From Cryptomeria japonica (lineage: Eukaryota > Streptophyta > Pinopsida > Cupressales > Cupressaceae): a DNA stretch of 64,000 nucleotides. Location: positions 164,933,080-164,997,079 of the forward strand of contig NC_081413.1 of NCBI RefSeq assembly GCF_030272615.1, given 5' to 3'. How positions within the stretch are numbered: position 1 is the first letter of the stretch; every line of letters starts with the position of its first letter. Positions 1 to 10,288 of this stretch are shown here, piece by piece. The notes below the pieces were generated by a model. That model worked only from the letters and a program-made list of their open reading frames with translations, ran no database searches and had not been told where the DNA came from. The position numbers and the translations under genes were made by a program.

Positions 1-67
1 TAAAAATCAAAGAGGAAGTTGTAGACAAGAAATAAATTCACTTACTTCTATAGAAGTGCAGACATAG

Positions 68-245
68 TTGCAGTGGGGTATGGAGGGAGGGAGGGAGAGA
101 AGAAGAGAAAGAGGGATGGGGTATGGAGGGAGGGAGGGAGAGAAGAAGAGAAAGAGGAATGGGGTATGGAGGAAGGGAGAAGGGGAGAGAGCGAGAGAGA
201 GAGAGGGATGGGGTATGGAGAGAGATAGAGAGAGAGAGAGGCACC
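68..245. repeat. Purine-rich minisatellite, about 43-bp unit
   Basis: The block GGGGTATGGAGGGAGGGA recurs with starts near 75, 118 and 161 (period 43) and again near 210 (period 49). The later units lose regularity and grade into a GA microsatellite. Both strands are open here only because of the composition, so no gene is called. Confidence 0.9.
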
Positions 246-259
246 TTCTATGCGTTTGA

Positions 260-440
260 GAGGGGGAGACAATACACTTACATGTGTATATATATGTTTA
301 ATATATTATATATATAATATGTATATACACATTATATATACAATATCATATTATACACATATTATATATAGAATATCAGATTATACAATAGCGTATACGC
401 GTTGTTTATAGTAAAAAGAGCGCGTACGCGCTGCTTACGC
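260..440. other. AT-rich block followed by two CG-rich palindromes
   Basis: Positions 270-390 are TATA-rich with several imperfect inverted repeats. They are followed abruptly by two perfect palindromes, GCGTATACGC at 391-400 and AGCGCGTACGCGCT at 419-432. No gene is seen here, and none is recognised on to about 1350. Confidence 0.6.
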
Positions 441-1353
441 CATAAGTACCCCGTACATGCTTTTGATTGTTTAGGCTTGGAAATAGGCCTAGATGACAAA
501 GCTACGGTTTGGAAATTTGATTTTCCTCCATTTCTCTCATTTTTGACGTGTTTTATTTTATCAACTTTGTCATCATCAGATTTACACTTCATCAAGTGGG
601 TATTTCTAAAATTGCCACCATATTTTCACCCATCTTCTGAGCTTTGTAACCATATAATTTTTTTTCAATTTGAACAACAATAACATATTATTATTGAATT
701 TATTTTACTAGTGTCTCCATAGTTCTCAGAGACACAGGTGCACCATTGTTTGAATAACTTTTGATATACTTATCCAAATTTAAAAAACTTTATATATTAT
801 TGTAGTGCACTTGATTCTTTACAATCTAAAAAAAAATTGTATTTTTGATTTGTTTAGTGCAACTTATGCTTCGTGCACGAACAGGTACCTAATTTTCAGG
901 ATGTGCTCGATTGAAAAAATCATAAAAAACAAAATATTCAACAAAAAAATACACATCTTCTAGTTCTCACTCTTAACTATCTTTCTGCCAAAGGATTTGT
1001 CAAAATACTAAATCTAACTATGACTTTTTTGATGCGCACATCAAACACTATGTTATGTTTTTCAGAAAAAATCAAGGTCAGTTTTTTGTGCATGAAGGAT
1101 TTGACCCCCTTAATCTTATCCAATTTTGAAAAAGTTTAGTAGTTTGGAAACTAGATTCAGAGTACTACAATATTTGCTCTTTGATCATCTTCATATCTTG
1201 AGTGGATGACTTTCAAATTTTGCCTCCAAGTTCAGGTTCACTTGATTTCAAAAAAAAAAAGTGTCCACTTATACCCCCCTTTTTGACCACCATCTTTGTG
1301 CACTTACCTGCATATTGAATTGAAGTATCATTTTCTAAGAGAGAGAGAGAGTG

Positions 1354-1491
1354 CATGAAAAGCAAGTCAAGATGGAACATGTGTCAAGCAAAGAGCAGTT
1401 GGGTGATATATTCCCTAAGCCATTGCCTAAGGCTACCTTTGAATATCTCAGAGGAAAGCTAGGGGTTATACCCCTACCAAAGGTCAACTAA
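1354..1491 (+). pseudogene. Ty1/copia polyprotein C-terminus (end of RNase H)
   Basis: A 45-codon open stretch ends at TAA 1489-1491. It reads EHVSSKEQLGDIFPKPLPK, then a YLRGKLGV segment. This is the characteristic end of Ty1/copia Pol, after RNase H, where the family usually has a motif like STKEQLADIFTKPL. The upstream pol is missing: position 1340 is a GA microsatellite and nothing copia-like precedes it. The fragment is therefore 5'-truncated. It is followed by the expected 3' untranslated region, polypurine tract and LTR, so it is the remaining 3' end of a plus-strand element. I am confident of the family and cannot name the lineage with certainty. Confidence 0.85.
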
Positions 1492-1837
1492 GATGTTGTT
1501 GAAGCATCAATCCAATGGACTAATTGAAGATATTTCACTGTGGATTGATGGGAAGAGGGTTACTCCTCAAGGGAGTAGTAGAGATGAAGAAAACAAGAGC
1601 AGCAGAAGATGAATTTGACACTTTGCACCTTTGGAATTGTTGTCAAAGGGGGAGAAGAACAATGATAGGGGGAGAAGTAAAACAAACAAGGAGAAGAGCA
1701 GAGAAGATCCAGTACAACAATCATAACTGGAACTCTAACATTTATGTATGGTGAGCGTTTCAATTTTGCATGATGAGCTTTTGATGAGATTTTGGTATTG
1801 CCATTTTAGTGTTTCCATCAATGCCAAAGGGGGATAT
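1492..1837 (+). other. Copia 3' untranslated region with repeated polypurine tracts
   Basis: Three purine runs of the form AAAGGGGGAGAAG or AAAGGGGGA lie near 1646, 1668 and 1826. The last is directly followed by the LTR start, so 1826-1834 is the likely second-strand primer. Multiple internal purine tracts are common in large plant copia elements. A downstream copia copy at 46148 has the same arrangement on the other strand. Confidence 0.65.
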
Positions 1838-3334
1838 TATTGGCATATCTGATGAAGACAATAATGAGGAGATTATTGGCATATGGAGATGATGATGAGA
1901 TGAGAAGATGACCGGTAAATTTGGTAAAGTTGATAGAGATTGTTGGCTGGATGATGATGATATAGTTGTAATTTGTTTGATGACTTTATTTGTGTTGTCA
2001 TTGATGGAAACCACATTTTTTGAGTCATCTAAATCATCTATGCCTACCGGTATAGCCTAGCCAGTAGAGGAATGTGTTAGACAACAAAATTGCTAAATCG
2101 GTTTAGTGCAAGGTAAGCAGGAACTGTGCAATGATCAAGATACCGGTATAGACGATCGGTGAAGAGTTAGATGTTGCGATTTAGAACATATGTTTATAAC
2201 ATTGGCATGAGTCTATGATTTTAACCGCATCAGCAAATCCAGTGTATTGAGCGAGTTATGATTGACTATCATAAACTCTGTGAAGAAGAATGTATACTGG
2301 TAATAGTCTTTAACCAGTAATGATTTATAGTTTGGCGGTGGATCTTATCATGTTCATAACTTAGCAATGACGTATCAGAAACCGTGTGTAATGATAAGAT
2401 GGTGTTTGAGTGCGTACAAGGATCAGATTTCTTGGGAAACAACAAAGTGCTTAGCAAAATGTGACAAGGGTTTGATTGGTTATCAAATCGATGTGTAGTG
2501 ATGAGCAGTGATCATTCAACAGTGGAAATTGTCTTGAAAGTTGTTGTAATGATCTATAATATATTTTGGTGGATTATTTTGCCATGCTTAATGTAAATAT
2601 ATTGTATTTTGAATATAGTTAGGGTTATGTAACCAACCTAGTTGAAAAGTGTACTTAGGTCAAGTTGGAGAAGAGATTTTGTGTTGGTGGTTTGAGAAGA
2701 AGAGTGTGTCGAACCAGATTGAAGAGTCTGCATGTGTGTAGCAGAGATTGAGATGAAATGGATCTATACTAGAAAGAAAGGAAGTATTGTAATCAAATCA
2801 TTTGCCCTGTTGTTCCCTAACAGTTACAACAGTATTGAAATCCCTTAACCGGGTAGATCCTAACAGGTCTTATTTGTAAATCCCTTGATCGGGTGGCTCA
2901 TTAAATTGAGTTTTAAAATCCTCTAACAAGGTTACTCCTAACAGGTCTCAGGTGAAATCCCTTAACTGGGTGACTCCTAACAGGGTCTGCTCTTAACCGG
3001 GCATATTGTAAAGCTCCTTACCAGGCAAGGCCTTTAACCGAGTGCATTCTGAAAGAGTGCAAATATTTTGTGGGTGATAATTCCCATCGTGGTTTTTCCC
3101 ATTTGGGTTTCCACGTGAAAAATATATGTGTTCATGTGGTGATGCATTATTGATATGTGGATTTGATATCTTTAGTTTATTTTTATGTTGATGAACACTT
3201 GAGTGAATGGTTTGGTAAATTTGCTAACAAGATATGTTTGAGTAGTTACGGTTTTTTTTTTTGAAGAGTTGCAGAATTATTTTACTACTAATTCACCCCC
3301 CCTCTCAGTAGTAACCAGATCCCTCATAATAACA
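1838..3334 (+). repeat. 3' LTR of the copia element (about 1.5 kb)
   Basis: It starts TATTGGCATATC directly after the polypurine tract; the canonical TG appears mutated. It ends near CATAATAACA. Shortly before the end is the motif TAATTCACCCCCCCTCTCAG. The same motif ends two LTRs on the opposite strand at 43976-46147, and the segment around 3080-3115, read on the reverse strand, also matches their conserved block. The start is better defined than the end, which is good to about 20 bp. Confidence 0.75.
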
Positions 3335-6300
3335 CAAACACCGTGAGTATCTTCCGCATTGTTAACTCCTACATTCTTCAAAGAATTTATTATTTATTTG
3401 AAGATAGTCTATAATGTGGTATAATAGGTCTATTGGAAGTGATTTAACCCCATAGCCACTCAAAGATCATATGCAATAAAAAATATTTCACACAATTAGA
3501 AGTAATTGATTGTTTATGGATCATGAGATTCCATTAGATAAAAATCAGCAATTTTTTTATCAGTAAGCTTTAGGGTTTTTAGCCTAGCCCGAGTCTAGGG
3601 GAGGTCACAAGGGGGAACCTTCTCCCTAATCAACTTATTTAACTAAGAAGCCACTTATTCAACTTAGAAGCCACTTAATCAACTCATATTAACTTAGAAA
3701 CCACCATCGAAATCCAAGAGCCACCACTTGGAATTCCAACACTAGACGTCACTAAGGATTTGGACATGGATTTGTAGTTGTGCCATTAGAGCACAACCCC
3801 ATTGACACAAATAAATAATTATTACAATATACAATAATAAACCCTTATTATAAAGACCATTGATGAAAGCCTAGATATGATTAAATTAAATCATTACATG
3901 TGTCTTAGTCCTTTGAATTGAGACAAAAAAGTACATGACCTAAGTAATTAAGTATGCTGACTGTCTGAATATAACCTAAAAAACAACTAGTTAGTTTATA
4001 TATATTTTTCACACTAGCACCCCCCTTAAGTGCAGCTTAGGGAGTATGGTAAAATGAAGAGGTGAATTGACAATGAATAATGGATAGGTCTTGACTACAA
4101 GGATTGATGAGGTAGTCATGTACAAACAAATAAATATCTTATAATCAAATAAAAAGAGAAAAACTTATGAGAAAAAGTCCTCTGCATAAGAGAAAAATGT
4201 AAAATATCATGTACATGTCATGGAAGGAAGGAGGACTCAATATGACCCATAAGTGATATTTTATAAAAATGTACAATAGATATTTTCTCCAAAAGAGAAA
4301 AAATAAGACTATATACCACCATAAAAAATAGCTCTTGTTCCAATGATGAGGGCTTTAGGATAAAATAAACAACCTAACTACCTACAAATAATATCTCACC
4401 TTGGAAATAAATAGATCCACTAGTGATTGTAGAAGCCATTACCATAATCTAGATTTATAAGGAATCTGAATCTAAATGTGCCCATCTAAATGCAACTTTG
4501 TTGTCCTAATGCTCAAAAAAACTTCTCCTCCAAAACATGAATTTAATTTCCAATTAAAGAAGTGAAATGAAGAGAGGGGGGGATTTAAACATCATTTGGA
4601 AACATAAGATATGATGCATCATTGCCATTAAAGAGGTAATGCAAATACTTTGAATGTGTCTGCAAAATTTACAATGTGAGACACCATAAATAAAGATCAT
4701 ATGTTTGATAAATAATAATTTGAAAGAGTTAGATCTAGAAGGCTGAAATCATCCTATTAAACTAAAGTAGCAACATGTGATAGTGGAGTAGAGATCTAAA
4801 TATGAGTCATATTATGATTTAGGAATATCTAGAGATGTAAGAGTAATCTTGCATTCAACAAAAATTGATTTGTTTCATTTCTTTTTAATAAAATGGCTTG
4901 GAGAGTGATTTGGGATATCTAAACAATAACGCTGTTATTTTTAGTAACTTTGCATTTAAGCACGTATGGGTCCAAAGTTTTCTCTGAAGCTACCAAATTT
5001 CTAAATGAATATTCTAGGTTATTTTTCAACCCAAGGTCACATTTGTATATCAAGATATTAAAATTATAAATTTCTATAGAGATTGGAAAGGTTTTGAAGT
5101 CAATTTTGGGGCACATAAAGGCCATTTTGGCCCTCCAAAAAATTATAGAATGGTTGAAACTAGTGTAATGGGTTATGGTTTCATATATCTCTTCATGATA
5201 TTTCCAATGCTTCAAATAGTTCATCAATTGAACACTTGGATCAATAGTTATAGCTCCCAAAAGTTGTGCTACCTAAATGTTCAATTATAAAATTTGAAAA
5301 TTTTCTTAGGCAAAATAAGTATAGATAGATTCATTTGGTACCCAAAACGAGAGTTACATTTTTTAAAGCATTTCATGAAATGTCATTATAAAAGTAGGAA
5401 TCATAAAAAATGGGTGGTGCATTTAATGCTTATTTTTAACCACTTCAAAGGGGAATTCAGGGAGAGAGTGGAAGACAAGAGTTTAGTAGGTTATTTGATA
5501 GATAAGGGTTTATGATTGGTTGTTGTAATGGCCAAGACTTTGTAAGATAGATATATCTATGATAAGAAAGCCTATTTACTTTAACAAGAGGTGACATGAT
5601 TCTTGGGTGTTTGCATCTAATTAGATCTCATGTTGTATGTATTTTGTGAACATTTCTATTAAGTTATTTCTCATACAGTAATATGCAATTCCATAAATTG
5701 TGTTTATTATTTTGAATGTGATCATTTGTTGTTGTGAGTGCATTGGGTGAATGCCCTCTTCATCTAACTACATTTCTTATCCCTAAATGATGTTGTGTCC
5801 ACACAAGGTGTTTGAATGTGAACATCTAATTTCTATACAAATAATCAATTTGAAGAATCTACAATACTAATTTCAATTGTCATACTAAGCTCTTATAATA
5901 AATGAAGTTCATTAATAAGTTTCAAGTCATTAATTTTCTTCAGCATGCATTCTTCTATTGTATTTATTTTCTCCCCATAATAATCATATTTGATTTTCCA
6001 TTAAGTTGGAGATGTTGTTACAACTAAAAAAATATAGTATCAAAGAAGATGAAATGAAGCCCACCTAAATAATAACTTCTCTAGGTGCTAAGATGTCCAA
6101 GTTATCAACTAGGATGTGCAAAACTAACAAACTAAATAATAGATACTTAGTGTTGAATAAAAAATAACATAGATGGTTGAGAATAGCTCTATAATACCTT
6201 TTCAATGCCGCAAGAATAATGAAAATTAGATAAACTAGCAAAGAAATATGAGCTCAAAGGCCAATATATTTGATCAAAATTCAACTAGAAATAAAGTTCA

Positions 6301-6930
6301 CTAGAACAGAACATGAAATAATTGCCAACATGACTAGATAGTTTTTAGACCTATCTTTTTGACAACTATTTATTTTCGAACATATGCCACTATATACCTA
6401 AGTTATGCTAAAAATAAAAAAATAACTCCCTTGTGACAAATTAATTGGGGTCTAGTGGGCCTTAGATGGCTAGTTAGTGATAAGCTAGTGGTGTCACTGG
6501 CTAGGATGGTAAATTAATGTAGTGGGTGTTGGGATAGTTGAGAATTGATGGCAGTCTTGGATTGGTTGAGCAAAGCTAAAAATCATTGTTGATGGCATAG
6601 ACAAGGGTAGCACTTTTGCTAGGCTTTAGAGTCGCCACCCTATTTGGGAATGACTAGGGGCTAAATTAATAATGTAACTGTTGGACAAAGTATTCACCAA
6701 AATTCTACACATGATAGCAATGTTAGTCCTTGTACACCAAAAATTATAAGTTCCACTAATTTAAAAAATAAATTAAAAAATTGTCATTTTTTTTCCCGTT
6801 GTGAATTTTTTTTGCTATAGAATTAATATGCTTGCTAAATGGTTATGCAAGATGCTAGGTTTTTGTGCAAGATTCTATAATAATGGTGATTGTGCACCAT
6901 GGTGCTATACAACCACACAAATCTATATGG
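3335..6930. other. AT-rich intergenic DNA, nothing recognised
   Basis: No domain, repeat pair or RNA gene was recognised. The longest open frames (113 codons on the minus strand at 4919-5260 and 73 codons on the plus strand at 5294-5515) have no known motif and no homologous second copy in the window. They are treated as chance. Confidence 0.5.
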
Positions 6931-6942
6931 ATATGAATGTTT

Positions 6943-7758
6943 TTTATTAAGGAAGCGTCAAGAACAAGGGTGTTGACCCTCAATACAACAACCCGTAGGT
7001 AGTAAGAGAAACTAACCATGAGAGCAAGCCTCGAAACAACAAGGTCAGATAGGCGAATAGAAAAAAGGCTTGTCAAACCATTAACAAACTAGACCCAACT
7101 CAAAGAGGGGTAGAGACACACGAATGTTGACAAGGAGGGGTTTGGGGCAGGGGGGAGGACTTCCCCTTCCACCTGCAACAAACCACAATCCAGGCAATAC
7201 TATCATTAAGACCATCAAGAGAGAGATTAAGTGGGAAAGACCTTACAGAGTTACAATCAATAGCGGCAACAAAGTGTTGTTGCAGAACCACGATAGACAA
7301 TAGGCTACTGCAGAGGAATAGCATCAAGAGTAGAATCAGTAGGAGTAGAACGAAGTTGTAAATCCTCAAGGACAGGAGGAGCTACAACAGTGTTATTAAC
7401 AACAACATCAACAGTAAGGGATGTAACAATTCTGGCTCCAAAATGGGGTTATAACACGTGTTGTTGACTTTTACGAAATATCACAATTGTTATTTGCACT
7501 ATCAATGATGTGTAATGTTCATGTTACTAAACATTCTGTGGTACAACAGTGTTGTTTTGGAGCCAGAATAGCTACAGGGAGCAGTAAGAGGCACATTGTC
7601 CCAAGAGAAGAACTCATCCTCTTAAGAGGAGCCAACTAAATCAAAATCACAAGCATAGATAGTCAAGTGATCAATTGTAGCGTCCTTCCACCAAGAAGCA
7701 GCACCCTTGTGATGCGAAATAGAGCAATCCGAAGCTAAATGACTCGTGGAAAAGTTAA
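6943..7758 (-). mobile_element. 5'-truncated LINE fragment (copy 1)
   Basis: Read on the minus strand, this contains part of a LINE ORF1 just after a zinc knuckle (a stretch with GAASWWKDATIDHLT), then decayed ORF1 and a tail ending GGGTCAACACCC, then CTTAATAAAAAA. A perfect 12-bp direct repeat, ATATGAATGTTT, flanks it at 6931-6942 and 7759-7770, as expected for a target-primed insertion. The same family occurs on the plus strand at about 8172-9380. A MITE-like element interrupts it at 7429-7569. Confidence 0.8.
7429..7569. mobile_element. 141-bp MITE-like element inside LINE copy 1
   Basis: The ends are perfect 15-bp inverted repeats: ATTCTGGCTCCAAAA at 7429-7443 and its complement at 7555-7569. 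The next bases inward (ACACGTGTTGTT and ACAACAGTGTTGTT) are also partly complementary. There is no coding capacity. I could not identify a target-site duplication, so the superfamily is open. Confidence 0.7.
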
Positions 7759-7967
7759 ATATGAATGTTTGTATAGATTATTTTGCACAAATTTTATGAA
7801 ACCCCAAAAGTTTACTATAGATTTTTAAACTCTAATTCCAATGAATGGAAAAATAATATTACAGCTTTGGCTCCTAAAGACAATGGTAATGTTCATCTTG
7901 CACCAAGATGCACCATTTGAAAGCTCAAGGCTAAATCTCTTAAAATAAGGAAAGATAATTATAGATT

Positions 7968-7982
7968 AGAGCTTTGATACCA
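7968..7982 (-). other. Primer binding site (initiator tRNA-Met type)
   Basis: The minus strand reads TGGTATCAAAGCTCT, close to the standard plant copia/gypsy primer site TGGTATCAGAGC. It directly abuts an LTR end (TCCAACA on the minus strand). Confidence 0.7.
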
Positions 7983-8171
7983 TGTTGGATTTGATATGAA
8001 TTGATAAACTAGCATAAATGTATGATATAGGTGAATATGAAATAAGTGAAATAAAATGCAGGAATGTGTATAATTAAAGAAGGTCATGAAGAATAAGCCC
8101 GATTTCATATAAAATTGCAATCCTTGTAAATGTATTAAGCCATCCTTTCAAAATAACACATTCCTGCATTT
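7983..8171 (-). repeat. LTR fragment of a minus-strand retrotransposon
   Basis: On the plus strand the LTR begins TGTTGGATTTGATATG next to the primer site. It can be followed for about 190 bp and then meets LINE copy 2. Whether the LTR resumes after that LINE, near 9385, cannot be decided here. No internal coding region of this element is recognised at 7771-7967. Confidence 0.55.
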
Positions 8172-9380
8172 ACTAGGTTTTGGCCTTCCCTCCCAAACCT
8201 TCATCGATGGGTGAGTGATTCCTGGAAGCCCCATATTTCTTATGGCATTGAGCTTTTCCCTTGTGCTAATGGGTTTTTTGTTGCTTCCTTTGCCTCTACT
8301 CATGATCGTGATTTGATTTTGGATAAGCTATGGTCTTGGGAGGATCACTCTGTCTCCCTTAAGCCCTAGACTCCTTCCTTCAACCCCCTTACGAAATCTC
8401 TCTCTGTTCATTCAGTTTGGGTCTACCTCCCCAATATCCCCCTCCATTTCTGGGAACCTTCTTGTTTTGAGGCCATCGGTAACTCCATTGGCAGCTTCTT
8501 GAAATTTGATGATGCCACGTTCTCCATGGGTCATTCTACCTTTGCTCGCCTATTAATTGATGTTGACATATAGTTGGCCCTCCCTAGGGATGCGGTTCTT
8601 ATGGTTGGGGACAAGCCTTGGACTCAACTGCTGGATTATGAGGGCCTCCCATTTCACTGTCGAAGGTGTTTCTCAACGGGTCACCTTGCTTTTGATTGTT
8701 CTCTCTCGCCGCAAAAGTGCTGCTACTTGGTGGAGGGATGCTACGGATGACCACTTGACAATTAATGCTTCAGATTCTGTTTCGATTGATTCATCTCAAG
8801 ATGCGATGCCCCTTACTACTGATGAAGCCCAGGTTGATGTTACTGTTGTTGCGATCCCTTTCGCCCCCTTGGATCCTCCTCCTGTTGCTCCTGCTTCTCA
8901 CTTTCACTCTGCCCCTAACGATTCTTCTCTTGTTGCTGCTCCGTTGCAACAGCGTGTTGCCGCTTTGCAACAACAGTCTGGCAGTGACTCTGCAAGATAT
9001 TCCTCGCTTGTTTCTTCTTCGAAAGTTCCTACTGATAGTGTTGCCTGGACGATTGTTTCTCGTAGGTGAAAAGGAAAATCTAACCACCTTTCCCAAGCCC
9101 TCCTTTCTCAAGATTCGAGGTTTTCTCCCCCCTCTTGATTTGGGTTGTGTTGTTAATGGTTTGACAAGTTGGTTTAGCTGGTCCGACTTTGTCCTTTTGG
9201 GGTTTGCACTCCAACTTGGTCTTTTAAATTTGATAGCCTTTAGCTTTGTAAAGGGTCAACACCCTTCTTAACACTGCTTTTTTTCAAAAACAATTAACAA
9301 TAGTTAACGCTAATTGTAGAGGGATTGAGGTCTCTTTGTTAAGGGTCAACGCCATAATTAACGCTGCTTTTTTAATCAAA
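8172..9380 (+). pseudogene. LINE ORF1 remnant (nucleic-acid-binding, zinc knuckle) with 3' tail (copy 2)
   Basis: From 8178 one frame runs to about 8720 with only two stops. It shows a DUF4283-like region (around WVSDSWKPHISYG, ANGFFVASFASTHDRDLI and WTQLLDYEGLPFHC), then a CCHC knuckle at 8658-8699 (C-x2-C-x4-H-x4-C, in CRRCFSTGHLAFDC). DUF4283 followed by a knuckle is typical of ORF1 in plant L1-type LINEs, which coats the LINE RNA. A one-base slip near 8712 moves the downstream homology to another frame (ATWWRDATDDHLT), matching copy 1. After a low-complexity Leu/Ala/Pro-rich region comes the LINE tail (GGGTCAACACCC). No ORF2 is present, so the copy is internally deleted as well as 5'-truncated. 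A second, similar tail motif lies at about 9345-9380. Confidence 0.75.
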
Positions 9381-10288
9381 AACACAACTAGATAAAAATT
9401 GACAATAATTCACTAATTTTACCATTACATACCTACAAAACTCTATCTTGATAATAAATTAAATGAATCCCTCAAAATAAGTAACACATTAAAAAAATAT
9501 AAAAAATACCTCATTCATAATTATCAAAAAGAATTAATTCCACCTTAAAATAATGTGTTCAAAACAATTAAAAGTTTATTAAATAAATATTATCTTATAT
9601 TTAAAAAAACCTAAATGTAGTTAAGATCTAGGTTTTCGATCAACTATAATTCATTTAATGGTAAGTGTTTCCAATTGATTTCTCTAAATATATGTCGCTT
9701 TAAACCAAAAAAAAATAAAAAAATACATTCCTTATATTTAAACTTCTAAATCATAAAGTAAATAATGATAAATTTATAAAATTTATTTTAAAATCATTTG
9801 TAAATAAATAATTATATTTTTCCTTGCATCTATCTTTGCATTCTCGTAGTTATTATAAATTACTTAGATTTTACCATGAAATTAACAGTTTTCTTCGTAT
9901 GAAATTCATGGGCATAGAATGCTTTGGAGAAATGTATAGATTAATACTACCTCAAATCCCGAGAACAGTTCAGGTGGCCAGGAATCTAGGCGTAAAAACA
10001 GTAGATACAACAGATATAGATATGGGCAAACACTAATTAAAACAACAGCCTTTGGATCTGTGTTATAGGCCCTCCCATGGCTGACACTGAAATAGTGACA
10101 TTATGCCTGATCCTCAAACGTAGAATAGGCTAGAGAGGCCAGAACAGATTTTTCCGTAACCAACAATGGAGCAAATTCTCTAAAAATGCATGGTGTCCCA
10201 ATATGCTGCTGCTGTGATGGATGGGCGTGCCAAGTAGAATTCAGGGGAATGTTTTAATTGAGGAAAATGGGTTTTCCAATACTCTGCT
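9381..10288. other. AT-rich 3' flank of the receptor-kinase gene
   Basis: No gene or element is recognised. Since the host gene ends at 10289 on the minus strand, its 3' untranslated region and polyadenylation site should lie here, but I cannot place them. Confidence 0.4.

Noticed and set aside
4919-5260. 113-codon minus-strand frame
   Set aside because: No motif, no second copy and no promoter; plausible by chance in 3.6 kb of AT-rich DNA.
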